Under the pieces are notes generated by a model that did not search any database, was not told the DNA's origin, and worked only from the letters and a program-made list of their open reading frames with translations. A stretch of DNA of 64,000 bases from Staphylococcus sp. NAM3COL9 (GTDB taxonomy: Bacteria > Bacillota > Bacilli > Staphylococcales > Staphylococcaceae): assembly GCF_001431205.1 (NCBI RefSeq), contig NZ_LGPC01000016.1, positions 448,141 through 512,140 on the forward strand. Reading direction: 5' to 3'. This document shows positions 1 through 8,476 of this stretch, one piece after another (the stretch's first letter is position 1; the number at the start of each line of letters is the position of its first letter). Both the position numbers and the translations under genes were made by a program.

Positions 1-863
1 GCTGGTACGATTTCAGCTAATATTAAACGTACCCCTGTTAATATAATAAACACACCCGCTGCAAAAGTAACCCCTTGAATCAGTGAAAACACAATAAAGT
101 TTTGACCATCACTAATTTCTGTATGTACGAAGGTTGGACCCGCAAATAATGCTGCCACAAAATATAGTAATGTCATTGTTAATGAAATACTAATTGTACT
201 TTCTCTTAAAAAGCTTAAGCCTTTAGGAAAATTAATTTCTTCAGTTGATTTAGATTTTCCTTTAAATAACTTTCCAACCTCCCCAGCTGCCCAATAACTG
301 ATAGTACCAAAATGACCTAAAGCGACTTGGTTAGTTCCAGTTATTTTCTTCATCGTTGGTTGTGCTAACGCTGGCAACATAGCCATAATCAGACCTAAAA
401 TGATAGATCCCGTGATTACTGTCAATGTCCCAGTAATATTACCTACTGACAATAATATGGCTAAAAAGGCTGCCATATAAAATGTATGATGCCCTGTTAA
501 AAAGATATATTTCAAATTCGTAATACGTGCGATAATGATATTAACAATCATCCCAAATACCATAATTAATGCTGCTGTTGTTCCATACTGTTCTAAAGCA
601 ATGGAAATAATCGCTTCATTATTAGGTACGACACCTTGCACACCAAAAGCATGTTGGAATATTTTTCCAAATGGTTCTAATGATTGTGTTACAACATTCG
701 CCCCTGCACTTAACACTAAAAATCCAAGTATTGTTTTAATCGTACCGGATGTGATGTCAGTGGCTGATTTTTTCTGCATAATTAGACCTATTAATGCGAT
801 TAAAGCAACTAATATAGCAGGTTGACTCAAAATATCAACGATAAAATCTAGTATAGGTTTCAT
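1..863 (-). CDS. ulaA: PTS ascorbate-type permease IIC (UlaA family), C-terminus cut by window edge
   Basis: Membrane channel component of an ascorbate-type phosphotransferase system. On the minus strand an open frame runs from an ATG at 863 to the window edge, giving 287 codons that start MKPILDFIVDILSQPAIL. It is strongly hydrophobic with repeated transmembrane segments and contains UlaA-like stretches such as LSAGANVVTQSLEPF and LTGHHTFYMAAF. Family members are about 420-450 residues, so roughly a third of the protein is missing beyond position 1. It follows the matching IIB and IIA genes at close spacing, which supports one operon. The substrate is likely L-ascorbate or a related acid sugar; this is inferred from family only, because no downstream catabolic genes are visible. 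Confidence 0.85.
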   Translation of the reverse strand, partial: MKPILDFIVDILSQPAILVALIALIGLIMQKKSATDITSGTIKTILGFLVLSAGANVVTQSLEPFGKIFQHAFGVQGVVPNNEAIISIALEQYGTTAALIMVFGMIVNIIIARITNLKYIFLTGHHTFYMAAFLAILLSVGNITGTLTVITGSIILGLIMAMLPALAQPTMKKITGTNQVALGHFGTISYWAAGEVGKLFKGKSKSTEEINFPKGLSFLRESTISISLTMTLLYFVAALFAGPTFVHTEISDGQNFIVFSLIQGVTFAAGVFIILTGVRLILAEIVP

Positions 864-886
864 AACATTGCCCCCTTACTTATAAT

Positions 887-1171
887 TTATAAAATGTTCA
901 AATCACTCAATCTCTCATTCAATTTATTTTGTAACTCTTCCTTATCTAAAATATTATCTAAAACAATAACGTCTCCTAAATGCTTTGTATTTTCTTCTAA
1001 ATCTCTACCGCAAATAAATAAATCTGCCATATCAGGACTCGCAGACATGACATCACTGTGTTCAACTTTAACGTCTGATGGTGCATTTAAATTTTTCAAA
1101 GATTCCTGTGCATTCATTTCCACCATAAAGCTACTTCCTAAACCGTGACCACATACAACTAAAATTTTCAT
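887..1171 (-). CDS. ulaB: PTS ascorbate-type IIB component (UlaB)
   Basis: Small cytoplasmic IIB protein, 94 residues, that passes phosphate from IIA to the incoming sugar in the IIC channel. The N-terminus MKILVVCGHGLGSSFMVEMN carries the phospho-accepting Cys in the P-loop VVCGHGLGSS. Three in-frame ATGs lie at 1180, 1177 and 1171. The last is 10 bases from the AAAGGAG ribosome site and begins directly at the conserved strand, so it is preferred. The upstream IIA gene stops inside the first ATG, which implies translational coupling. The ulaA start follows 23 bases after the stop. Confidence 0.85.
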   Translation of the reverse strand: MKILVVCGHGLGSSFMVEMNAQESLKNLNAPSDVKVEHSDVMSASPDMADLFICGRDLEENTKHLGDVIVLDNILDKEELQNKLNERLSDLNIL

Positions 1172-1176
1172 TTTCA

Positions 1177-1617
1177 TCATTCTCCTTTAAATATACTTAT
1201 TATTTCATCAATTTCTGTTGCTACTAATAATTTATTAACTGTATTCGAATCTCCTAAGATGGTTGCTAAATTCCTTAAAATTTCTAAATGTCCTTCGTTA
1301 TCAACAGCGCTTAATACAAACACGAGAGAAGCATGATGTCCGTTCTCAGAAAAGTTAATATGCTGATTCAACTTCAATAAACTTAATCCTATTTTTTTAA
1401 CATCATCACTCGGTCTAGCATGCGCTATTGCGATTTCAGGCGCTATTACAATATAAGGTCCTAATTCTTCTACGCTATAAATCATCTTTTCAATGTATTG
1501 TTGTTTAAAGTACCCTTGTTCTAGCAGAGGTTTAGATGCAACACTGATTGCATCTTTCCAATCATCCACTCGATCTCGTATCTGTACTTTATCCGATGAT
1601 AAAATTTCCAGACTCAT
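1177..1617 (-). CDS. ulaC: PTS IIA component, mannitol/fructose/ascorbate type (UlaC)
   Basis: Cytoplasmic IIA phosphocarrier of 146 residues, the usual length for this domain. The active-site histidine is His66 in the signature PEIAIAHARPS. It takes phosphate from HPr and hands it to the IIB protein encoded next. The start ATG at 1617 follows an AAGGGGG ribosome site. It lies 14 bases after the PRD regulator, so regulator and PTS probably form one transcript. The C-terminal IIA-like domain of the regulator is a paralogue of this protein. Confidence 0.87.
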   Translation of the reverse strand: MSLEILSSDKVQIRDRVDDWKDAISVASKPLLEQGYFKQQYIEKMIYSVEELGPYIVIAPEIAIAHARPSDDVKKIGLSLLKLNQHINFSENGHHASLVFVLSAVDNEGHLEILRNLATILGDSNTVNKLLVATEIDEIISIFKGE

Positions 1618-1631
1618 TTTTATCCCCCTTT

Positions 1632-3575
1632 TTAATGTTGACTTACATCACGAATACATGACATGATACCTGCTATATTTCCAGAAAACAGTGTTGCTCT
1701 CGTTGCTTCATCCATGATTAGCTCGCTAAATTGTCGCAAAGCATTTAAATGTATCTGCGGCTGTTCCGTAGCTAATGTAATAATGATATGCACTGGATCA
1801 TATTGATGATGACTAAAGGTCACACCCGTTTTAAAATGAACTAAACTGAAACCTACAGGTTGTTTAACATGCTTATGATTAGCATGAATCAATGCAATAT
1901 GAGGACTAATCACCATATATGGTCCAAATGCATCTAATTGCTCAATAATGTCAACAGCATAGGCCTCATCTACGATTTGGTCATTTACAAGCGGTAATAC
2001 GCATTGTCTAATTGCATCATTTCTTAAAAGTGTCGGCTGTTCAGTCAATATTCGAGATTGTGGTAACACTTCTTGTAACGTTGGTCCTAACCCTTTGACA
2101 TCATTTACATATCGTTCTCTCGAATGGTTAATAATTTCATTTAATTGCTTTCGATCGTCTTTATTTAAAAATGGTGAAACCCTGATTACTGGTACACTTG
2201 CTTGTTCAAAAGGGACAGTAGATATTATATAATCAATACCTTCATGTTTTAGCATTACTTCATCTATTTCATATATAGAATATGCATCTACAATTTCTAA
2301 TTCTGGATAAATATGACGCATCCTACTTTTTAATAATTGTGAGGTTCCTATACCTGATCCACAAAGTAACATGACTTTAATAGCATTCGTTGTCACTGCT
2401 GAAATACGTTCTATCGCAGAAGCAAAGTGCAACGTGATATACGATAATTCATCATCCGTAAAGTGGATTTGGTAATTTTCTTCAATGCCCCATACGTGCC
2501 TTTTGATTCCCTTTATAATATGGTGATACTGTGCATGAATCTCCTTATTTAAAGGGTTCGCATGCGTCATATCAAACTTCAATCGATGAATTGCAGGTCT
2601 CAAATGTACGATTAAACCATTTTCTAATTTGCTATCAGACATTAAATCCAATCCTAACTCGCCACTCATACGTTCAATCAATTGTTCTGTTAATATCTCT
2701 AAATCGTCTATTTGTTGATTGAGTTCATTCACTTCTGACGTTTTAGCACCTAATAAATGTAAAGTAATAAATGCTGACTCACTTTTTGGAAATTCAATTT
2801 GAAAAATATCTTCCAATTTTTCTTTAATTTTAAACGCAATATGAAATTGCTCTGTTTTAGAGAGCTTTTCGTACTCCTTATCAGGTATGTCAAAGGAGAA
2901 ATGTTCATTTGTACGATGAAGGGCAATTAAAATGTGATAAATCAATCCATCAATTGCACTTTGAACCAACTGATACTTCGCATCTAATAATATAGAAGTT
3001 ACTGTTAAACGAATTTGTTCTAACTCTTTATTCGAAAAAAGTTGATGTCCCATGTGATGTGTGTGGGTTTGAAAATATTCATGTACACGTGTGGCATAGG
3101 CTTTACGATAATCATTTTCCTCACCCTGGATCACAAATCCTTTATTTTTCTTGTACTCAAGAAACAAATCATTTTCTTCTAACCAAGATTGAACATTTTT
3201 TAAATCTTCAACAATCGTACGTCGTGTTACTGAAACCAAAGTTGCTAATACTTGGGATGATGTGGGTTCAATCGATTCAAACAACTTCAAAGTGATATAT
3301 AATATGCGTTCTTTCTTTGAATAATGCAGCGATGTCCCTGTATATTTTGGCTCTAATGTTGCCAGCTGAGGCGCTGTTGTTGTAATCTTTATCCCATCAT
3401 ATTTATTCCGATGTATCGTTAAATCTAACTTATCTTCCATAGTTTCAATGTATTCAAGATCATATTGAATTGTTCTTTCAGATACATTGAACTGCGTTGC
3501 TAAATTATGAATTTGAACAAAGGCTTCACGTTCAAGTAAGTACGTTAATATATGATGTTGTCTCTTGCTTAACAC
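1632..3575 (-). CDS. BglG/MtlR-type PRD transcriptional regulator
   Basis: A 647-residue multidomain regulator controlled by PTS phosphorylation. N-terminal helix-turn-helix segments cover about residues 1-110 (for example FNVSERTIQYDLEYIETM). Two PRD domains with histidines follow at about 190-390. A IIB-like domain has Cys in VMLLCGSGIGTSQLL (about 405), and a C-terminal IIA-like domain has His in SPHIALIHANHKHV (about 565). This order is typical of MtlR/LicR-type activators. The start is a GTG at 3575 placed 8 bases after AAGGAGG. It is the first gene of the ulaCBA transcript, so it probably activates its own operon. A cre-like site lies just upstream. Confidence 0.88.
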   Translation of the reverse strand: MLSKRQHHILTYLLEREAFVQIHNLATQFNVSERTIQYDLEYIETMEDKLDLTIHRNKYDGIKITTTAPQLATLEPKYTGTSLHYSKKERILYITLKLFESIEPTSSQVLATLVSVTRRTIVEDLKNVQSWLEENDLFLEYKKNKGFVIQGEENDYRKAYATRVHEYFQTHTHHMGHQLFSNKELEQIRLTVTSILLDAKYQLVQSAIDGLIYHILIALHRTNEHFSFDIPDKEYEKLSKTEQFHIAFKIKEKLEDIFQIEFPKSESAFITLHLLGAKTSEVNELNQQIDDLEILTEQLIERMSGELGLDLMSDSKLENGLIVHLRPAIHRLKFDMTHANPLNKEIHAQYHHIIKGIKRHVWGIEENYQIHFTDDELSYITLHFASAIERISAVTTNAIKVMLLCGSGIGTSQLLKSRMRHIYPELEIVDAYSIYEIDEVMLKHEGIDYIISTVPFEQASVPVIRVSPFLNKDDRKQLNEIINHSRERYVNDVKGLGPTLQEVLPQSRILTEQPTLLRNDAIRQCVLPLVNDQIVDEAYAVDIIEQLDAFGPYMVISPHIALIHANHKHVKQPVGFSLVHFKTGVTFSHHQYDPVHIIITLATEQPQIHLNALRQFSELIMDEATRATLFSGNIAGIMSCIRDVSQH

Positions 3576-3600
3576 ATCAGCAACCTCCTTACAATTTTAT

Positions 3601-3614
3601 TGTAACCGCTTTCT
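3601..3614 (-). promoter_or_regulatory. cre-like CcpA site upstream of PRD regulator operon
   Basis: On the minus strand AGAAAGCGGTTACA matches the cre consensus TGNAARCGNWWNCA except at the first base. It is 26 bases upstream of the regulator start, a position fitting catabolite repression of the ula-type operon. Confidence 0.5.
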
Positions 3615-3742
3615 CATAAACGTAGATGTGTAATCTATTTCGTCTCACAATCCGAAAAGTTGCACATCTAAATAAAAATTACTATTTTCAAATTATAAAA
3701 TGCATTGACCAAATTTGATACCTTTTTATTTATATTTTAAAT

Positions 3743-3781
3743 AAAAAAGATGTAAAAGTAATTAAACTTTTACATCTTTTT
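3743..3781 (-). terminator. Rho-independent terminator after the IIA gene
   Basis: A near-perfect stem (AAAAGATGTAAAAG paired with CTTTTACATCTTTT) with an 8-base loop and T-runs on both sides. It lies 36 bases beyond the stop of the lactose/cellobiose-type IIA gene and closes the operon that starts at 6737. Confidence 0.75.
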
Positions 3782-3816
3782 CTGACATTGATTCAATAGC
3801 ATAACAATCCATAAAA

Positions 3817-4137
3817 TTATTTTTTTACTTCTTTATATAAATCTATCATTTCCTGAGCAATATCTTTAAAAGTAATAGCTGTCATTAAATGATCTTGACT
3901 ATGCACCGTTAACAGCGTTAAATTGATGTGTTCACCTTGTGCTTCCTTTGTTAACATATTCGTTTGTACATGATGTGCTTCAAGCAAAGCCTCTTCAGCT
4001 TGTTTCAGCTTCGCTTCCGCTTCATCAAACGCACTTTTTTTAGCTGCAAATATCGCTTCCATCGCATGACTTTTAGCATCACCACTATAAGCAATGAGCG
4101 ACATTGCAAATTCTAAATTTCCCTCTTCTTTAGACAT
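3817..4137 (-). CDS. PTS lactose/cellobiose-type IIA component
   Basis: 106-residue helical IIA protein of the LacF/CelC family. The signature LLTVHSQDHLMTAITFKD contains the phospho-accepting His, followed by the usual C-terminal helix. The start at 4137 (MSKEEGNLEF) has the ribosome site AGGGGTG at 4143-4149, whereas an upstream in-frame start would overlap the IIB stop and has no site. Last gene of the operon IIC, TIM-barrel protein, IIB, IIA. The substrate is unknown. Confidence 0.88.
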   Translation of the reverse strand: MSKEEGNLEFAMSLIAYSGDAKSHAMEAIFAAKKSAFDEAEAKLKQAEEALLEAHHVQTNMLTKEAQGEHINLTLLTVHSQDHLMTAITFKDIAQEMIDLYKEVKK

Positions 4138-4147
4138 AAACACACCC

Positions 4148-4468
4148 CTATTCACTCATTAAACGTTCAGCAGCGCTTAATACGTTTGCGCCATTCATCG
4201 TACCGTAATCTGTCATTTCAATGACTTCTACGGGTATGTTTTTTTCTGCACCTTTTTTAGTATATTCATCTTTTTTAAAACGCACTTGTGGTCCTAATAA
4301 CAAAACATCTACTTGAGCATCTTCAATTTTCTGATCAGCTTCTGTCGTTGAAACTGCAAATATTTCACGGTCTAAATCTTGTTTTTCTGCTTCTTTTTGC
4401 ATTTTCTGAACTAACATACTTGTACTCATTCCAGCTGCACATACGAGCATTATTGTTTTTTCTGCCAT
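4148..4468 (-). CDS. PTS lactose/cellobiose-type IIB component
   Basis: 106-residue IIB protein of the CelA/LicB family. The phospho-accepting Cys10 lies in IMLVCAAGMSTSML, the standard P-loop. The start MAEKTI at 4468 is set by the ribosome site GGAGGGA at 4474-4480. It sits between the TIM-barrel gene (30 bases upstream) and IIA (10 bases downstream). It phosphorylates the sugar carried by the IIC encoded at the head of the operon. Confidence 0.88.
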   Translation of the reverse strand: MAEKTIMLVCAAGMSTSMLVQKMQKEAEKQDLDREIFAVSTTEADQKIEDAQVDVLLLGPQVRFKKDEYTKKGAEKNIPVEVIEMTDYGTMNGANVLSAAERLMSE

Positions 4469-4498
4469 ATAAATCCCTCCATTTATAAATATCATACC

Positions 4499-5395
4499 CT
4501 ATCTGTTAATTGATCTCGCTATCATTGATAATGTGTGGCGTTGTCCACGTATTGCTTTACTTAATTCGAAAATATTCTCTACAGGAGCTAAACCGCCATA
4601 TCCTGCGTCACCGATATGTTGAATATCCACACCGCATATTTTATTTCGAATTGCGAAGTCTCTAATTGTGCTGGCGTCAGAACTCTCTTGACTTGTACCT
4701 ATCGCTGACATGACTAAACTACCATGATGATGAACTGCTTTCACTATGTCTTTTAATTGTGCTTCATCAAATCCTGGCACTGTACCAATAGATGGTACTA
4801 AAATAATATCGGCACCTGCATCAATAAATTTTTCAACATATGCTTTAGTAATTACAGGTTCATCTACACCTGCACTGTGCATTTTTCCCGCTATAATTAA
4901 TCCCGAAAAGTTTGCTCTTGTCTCAGCAATTGCACCAACAATTTTTTCATTAGATACGCCAGTACCTGGGTTACCTGTCATGCAAATAAAATTTATGCCT
5001 AATTTTTCTAAAGCTTTTACTGCTTTCGGATTTGCTTGGCGTCCTTTAGCAATATTTAATTTTTCTTCTGCCATGCTCGCTTGGTCATCTACTGGTTCTA
5101 AATTAACGCCTATAGGTCTTGCAACAAGACGTCTTAATTCTTTAATGACATGTTTTTTCTCGTCTATATTTTCTACTTTAGGATTGAACGCGTCTAATCC
5201 ATTTAATAAAATCAAATCTGCTCCGAATGCACGTGAAAGTTCTGCATTTGTTATGTCTGGTATTACTGGTGTACGTGTAACAACATTCTCTGCTAAAACT
5301 ACGCGACCATCACTTGCTTTAATACTTTGTTTTAATTCTTTGGCCGTCATTTTCACTATTTCTGAAGCATTAGCACTTAATAATCTCTTAACCAT
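4499..5395 (-). CDS. Uncharacterised TIM-barrel-like protein of PTS operons (DUF7916-like)
   Basis: 298 residues. I recognise the family as proteins often mislabelled PEP phosphonomutase or HAD hydrolase; no function is established to my knowledge. The sequence shows alternating strands and loops of a beta/alpha barrel: VVLAENVVTRTPVIPDITN near 34, ADLILLNGLDAFNP near 79, FICMTGNPGTGVSNEK near 138, GLIIAGKMHSAGVDEP near 166, IILVPSIGTVPGFDEA near 197 and GVDIQHIGDAGYGGL near 253. The start has GGAGTAGATGAT before the ATG. It is the only non-PTS gene in the operon, so it may act on the phosphorylated sugar or sense it. No phospho-glycosidase gene is present nearby. Confidence 0.7.
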   Translation of the reverse strand: MVKRLLSANASEIVKMTAKELKQSIKASDGRVVLAENVVTRTPVIPDITNAELSRAFGADLILLNGLDAFNPKVENIDEKKHVIKELRRLVARPIGVNLEPVDDQASMAEEKLNIAKGRQANPKAVKALEKLGINFICMTGNPGTGVSNEKIVGAIAETRANFSGLIIAGKMHSAGVDEPVITKAYVEKFIDAGADIILVPSIGTVPGFDEAQLKDIVKAVHHHGSLVMSAIGTSQESSDASTIRDFAIRNKICGVDIQHIGDAGYGGLAPVENIFELSKAIRGQRHTLSMIARSINR

Positions 5396-5408
5396 ATCAT
5401 CTACTCCT

Positions 5409-6737
5409 TTATTTTGGTTCTTCCGTTTCTTTTATTCCGTTCGCTTCTTTATCTTCTAAATATAAATTATATTTCTCCATCGCTCTATAAAATAGGTAAT
5501 AGAGTAAAATATCGATAATGATACAAACAATTTGAACCAATGAACCACTATAATGCCCTGTCGCTAAGAATCCACTGATGATAGGTGGTATCGTCCATGG
5601 CATCGCTGTACCATTTGTAAGATGTACAAGACCACTCGACATTGCAAAATAAGTTATTGTCGCATTAATCATTGGTGCTAATACAAATAGAATAATTAAT
5701 CTCACATTAAGTACAACAGGTAAGCCAAACAATGTTGGTTCATTAATATTAAATATCCCTGGCATTAGTGTAAGTGGCGCCATCGTTTTTGTGATTTTAC
5801 TAGAACGTTTTTTAAAAGCTAATATCGCAATTACGATGACTAGTCCTATCGTTGAACCACCGCCACCCATAAATACAAAGTTATCAATGAATGGCTGCGT
5901 TATGATGTGCGGTAAGTCTCCATGTGGATTGGCTTGATATGCTAGACGGTTTTCATCAATATTTTTCAACCAAATTGGTTGCATAACTGCATTTACTACG
6001 TTTGCACCATGGATACCGACAAACCAAAATGCACTATTAAGACCAACTAAGATAATGGTACCGATTAAGCTGCCCCCCATTAGACTTAACGGTACCCCTA
6101 ATGTATTAACAATCAATTCATGAATGTTGCCAAACGGTAAGTTATCCAACGCTATATATACAGCAAGCCATAATATGATAATAGCTGCACCAGGTATTAA
6201 CGCACTAAAACTCTGTGCGACTGCTGGTGGTACTTGATCTGGCATTTTAATTCTAATGTTTCTATTGATAAACCACTGAAAAATTAACCCTGAAATAATA
6301 CCAATAATAAGTGCAACAAATAAGCCCTGACTTCCCATGTATATTTGAGGTATTGCCTCTTCAGGAACTTTATCCCCAGTCATTACATTCGGTGTGACAA
6401 CTAAAAATGCTGACATCGCAATAATACCGGCTGAAACCCCATCTGTATTGTATTGCCGAGCAATACTATGTGCGACACCAAAACTTGCAACTAACCCCAT
6501 TAATCCAAATGTGCCATTCACTGCTTTCATTAAATATGGTTGAATTCCCTGTGCTTCTAACCACTCTATCCAGCCTGGTATCGCAATACCACTGATTACT
6601 AAAAATAAGGAACCAATAATAATCAAAGGCATAGCAACGATAATTCCATCCCTCATTGAAATTAAAATTTTATTAGATCCCAATTTAGAAGCGACTGGCA
6701 ACAAATGTTTTTCTAATGCATCATTAAATTTACTCAC
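5409..6737 (-). CDS. PTS lactose/cellobiose-type IIC permease
   Basis: About 442 residues with some ten membrane segments, of the CelB/LicC family. The conserved FMGGGGSTIGLVI and NINEPTLFGLPVVLN substrate-region motifs are present. The best start is a GTG at 6737 (MSKFNDALEKHLLPVASKLG), which has a GGGGTG ribosome site 5 bases upstream. The longer frame to a TTG at 6779 would run through a cre site. It is the first gene of the operon and is served by a consensus promoter at 6791-6819. It imports and phosphorylates an unidentified sugar with the IIA and IIB proteins encoded downstream. Confidence 0.88.
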   Translation of the reverse strand: MSKFNDALEKHLLPVASKLGSNKILISMRDGIIVAMPLIIIGSLFLVISGIAIPGWIEWLEAQGIQPYLMKAVNGTFGLMGLVASFGVAHSIARQYNTDGVSAGIIAMSAFLVVTPNVMTGDKVPEEAIPQIYMGSQGLFVALIIGIISGLIFQWFINRNIRIKMPDQVPPAVAQSFSALIPGAAIIILWLAVYIALDNLPFGNIHELIVNTLGVPLSLMGGSLIGTIILVGLNSAFWFVGIHGANVVNAVMQPIWLKNIDENRLAYQANPHGDLPHIITQPFIDNFVFMGGGGSTIGLVIVIAILAFKKRSSKITKTMAPLTLMPGIFNINEPTLFGLPVVLNVRLIILFVLAPMINATITYFAMSSGLVHLTNGTAMPWTIPPIISGFLATGHYSGSLVQIVCIIIDILLYYLFYRAMEKYNLYLEDKEANGIKETEEPK

Positions 6738-6764
6738 ATCAACACCCCATCGTAGACTCGATTT

Positions 6765-6778
6765 TGAAAACGCTTTCA
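6765..6778. promoter_or_regulatory. Perfect cre site in the PTS operon leader
   Basis: TGAAAACGCTTTCA matches the CcpA cre consensus TGNAARCGNWWNCA at every position. It is near-palindromic and lies between the predicted transcription start and the GTG of the IIC gene, so CcpA bound here would block elongation or initiation. Confidence 0.75.
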
Positions 6779-6790
6779 ATGTTGTTATTA

Positions 6791-6819
6791 ATTATAATTT
6801 ATAATCAATTAAGTGTCAA
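6791..6819 (-). promoter_or_regulatory. Consensus sigma-A promoter of the PTS/TIM-barrel operon
   Basis: On the minus strand TTGACA (6814-6819) and TATAAT (6791-6796) are both perfect hexamers separated by 17 bases. The AT-rich spacer and flanks are the likely place for the divergent ROK repressor to bind. Confidence 0.75.
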
Positions 6820-6882
6820 TATAGTTGCAACTTCTTATTTTTAATATAATAATAAGAGTATTAAGAAATTATGGTGATAAAA

Positions 6883-8094
6883 ATGAAAGCAAACATGACA
6901 AATAAACAGCGTATTATACGTGGTCAAATTTTAAATGAAATATACGTACGCGGCCCTATATCAAGGGTTGACATAGCACGAAACACAGGTATAACGCCAG
7001 CAACAACAACTGCAGTAACTGCAGAACTAATACAAGATAAGCTCATTAAATCTACAGATATTGAAGTTGATAATTACGATATCGATACTAAAAAAACGTC
7101 AGGGCGCAAAAAAATATTACTTACAATTTGTAACAAATATAATTACTATGTTGGTATTGAATTAGCCAGAGATTTTGTAACGTTATGTTTAACTGATAAT
7201 CTTGGTAATATCGTTGATCAGAATATGGTCGATATTACTGCAACACAATTCTCAAAAAAAATTACCTCAAGCTTAATATTGAAAGAACTTAATCATTTCT
7301 TAAAACAACATGCATCTTATAATATTCAAGCAGTTGGCATTGCTTTACCAGGTCACTTTGATGAAATTTCTCAACAAATAGCTTCTAATGGTGATTGGTC
7401 CGGCTTTGATTTGAAACATTTACTTTCTTGTATTAGCCTGCCTGTATTTTTAGAAAATAACGTCCATTGTATGAGCCTATATGAACATTTACTCACATCA
7501 GAAAATGATGGCGAAAATTTCATTTTCTTTCATGCTGTAAAAGGGATTTTTTCATCTAGTATGTATCGTGGTAATTTATATGGCGTTTCTAATTTTTCTG
7601 TAGGGGAAGTCGGACATACCATTATCCATCCAGACGGCGAGCGCTGCGAATGTGGTCGTAGAGGGTGCTTACAAAACTATTTAGGTGGCATGAATATTAT
7701 AAATAAAGCTAAAGTCATTTATAGAAGTGCTCAAAGTACCTATCTCACAAGTTTAGTAGTAGATTCAAATGATATAACCTTAGATACTGTTATAGAAGCG
7801 TATCATTTAGGTGATAGTGGCGTCGTACAAATTATTAAAGATGCTATGCGTGCAGTTGCAATTACGCTCAATAATTTAACCATGTTAGTAGATACTAATA
7901 AAATTTATTTGCATGGTCCATTATTTAACAATGATATTACAGATGTAATTTTAAAAGAATATTTGAATTACCAAAACTTATACGATGGATTAGATGAAAT
8001 TGATTTTCAAATGAAACTTTATCACCCCATTAATGGTGCAAAAGGTGCGTGTGCCCTTGCCATTCACCAACATTTAATTTGGTCCGAATTATAA
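6883..8094 (+). CDS. ROK-family transcriptional regulator (NagC/XylR type)
   Basis: About 403 residues. An N-terminal winged helix (about 10-70, VDIARNTGITPATTTAVTAEL) is joined to a ROK sugar-kinase-like domain. The ROK zinc signature is intact: GHTIIHPDGERCECGRRGCL (near 245-265) with its Cys residues. The start at 6883 has GGTGA five bases upstream; an ATG at 6871 is also in frame but lacks such spacing. It is transcribed away from the PTS operon starting at 6737, so it most likely represses that operon and responds to its sugar or sugar phosphate. Confidence 0.87.
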   Translation: MKANMTNKQRIIRGQILNEIYVRGPISRVDIARNTGITPATTTAVTAELIQDKLIKSTDIEVDNYDIDTKKTSGRKKILLTICNKYNYYVGIELARDFVTLCLTDNLGNIVDQNMVDITATQFSKKITSSLILKELNHFLKQHASYNIQAVGIALPGHFDEISQQIASNGDWSGFDLKHLLSCISLPVFLENNVHCMSLYEHLLTSENDGENFIFFHAVKGIFSSSMYRGNLYGVSNFSVGEVGHTIIHPDGERCECGRRGCLQNYLGGMNIINKAKVIYRSAQSTYLTSLVVDSNDITLDTVIEAYHLGDSGVVQIIKDAMRAVAITLNNLTMLVDTNKIYLHGPLFNNDITDVILKEYLNYQNLYDGLDEIDFQMKLYHPINGAKGACALAIHQHLIWSEL

Positions 8095-8121
8095 AAAGTA
8101 CATAATTTCATAACATTTTAT

Positions 8122-8165
8122 AAACAAGGAAATTCGTTTTAAATAACGTATTTCCCTGTTGTTAC
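8122..8165 (+). terminator. Probable terminator after ROK gene
   Basis: Imperfect inverted repeat CAAGGAAATTCG ... CGTATTTCCCTG followed by a T-rich stretch, about 30 bases after the ROK stop. The rest of the gap 8166-8371 is AT-rich, and I see no gene in it. Confidence 0.45.
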
Positions 8166-8371
8166 GCTTATTTTTAAGCACTCGAAAATTTCGTGTTTTT
8201 CATTAATATACATATTATTACAATTTCTGAAATTAATTTTCAATATTGTTAAATCACACAATAATTTCATATTTTACAACACCATTCGATTCATTACTCT
8301 AAAGCTTTTTCTTACTAATTCACCTACAATTAATCTCTTTTTTAATTGTAACAATTTTCGTAACTTTTATA

Positions 8372-8385
8372 TGTAAGCGTATACA
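8372..8385. promoter_or_regulatory. Perfect cre site upstream of the pseudouridine operon
   Basis: TGTAAGCGTATACA fits the cre consensus at all positions. It lies 92 bases before the kinase start, in the promoter region, which predicts CcpA control of pseudouridine use. Confidence 0.7.
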
Positions 8386-8418
8386 AATGTAATATTACAT
8401 GTTAGAGTTTTATCTAAT

Positions 8419-8451
8419 TAAACAAATGTTTAGTTTTAAACTTATGTTTAA
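8419..8451. promoter_or_regulatory. Paired palindromes, probable operator of the HTH-kinase
   Basis: Two adjacent inverted repeats, TAAACA-AA-TGTTTA (8419-8432) and TTAAAC-TTAT-GTTTAA (8436-8451), just before the ribosome site of the HTH-PfkB gene. Their shared half-site TAAAC suggests binding by the protein's own helix-turn-helix, giving autoregulation. This is inference. Confidence 0.5.
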
Positions 8452-8476
8452 CTTGCAGAAAAAGGAGGTTGATCTT

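Noticed and set aside
4746..5459. 237-codon plus-strand frame antisense to the TIM-barrel gene
   Set aside because: Shadow frame. The minus-strand frame has a ribosome site, operon spacing and barrel-like motifs, while this one has none.
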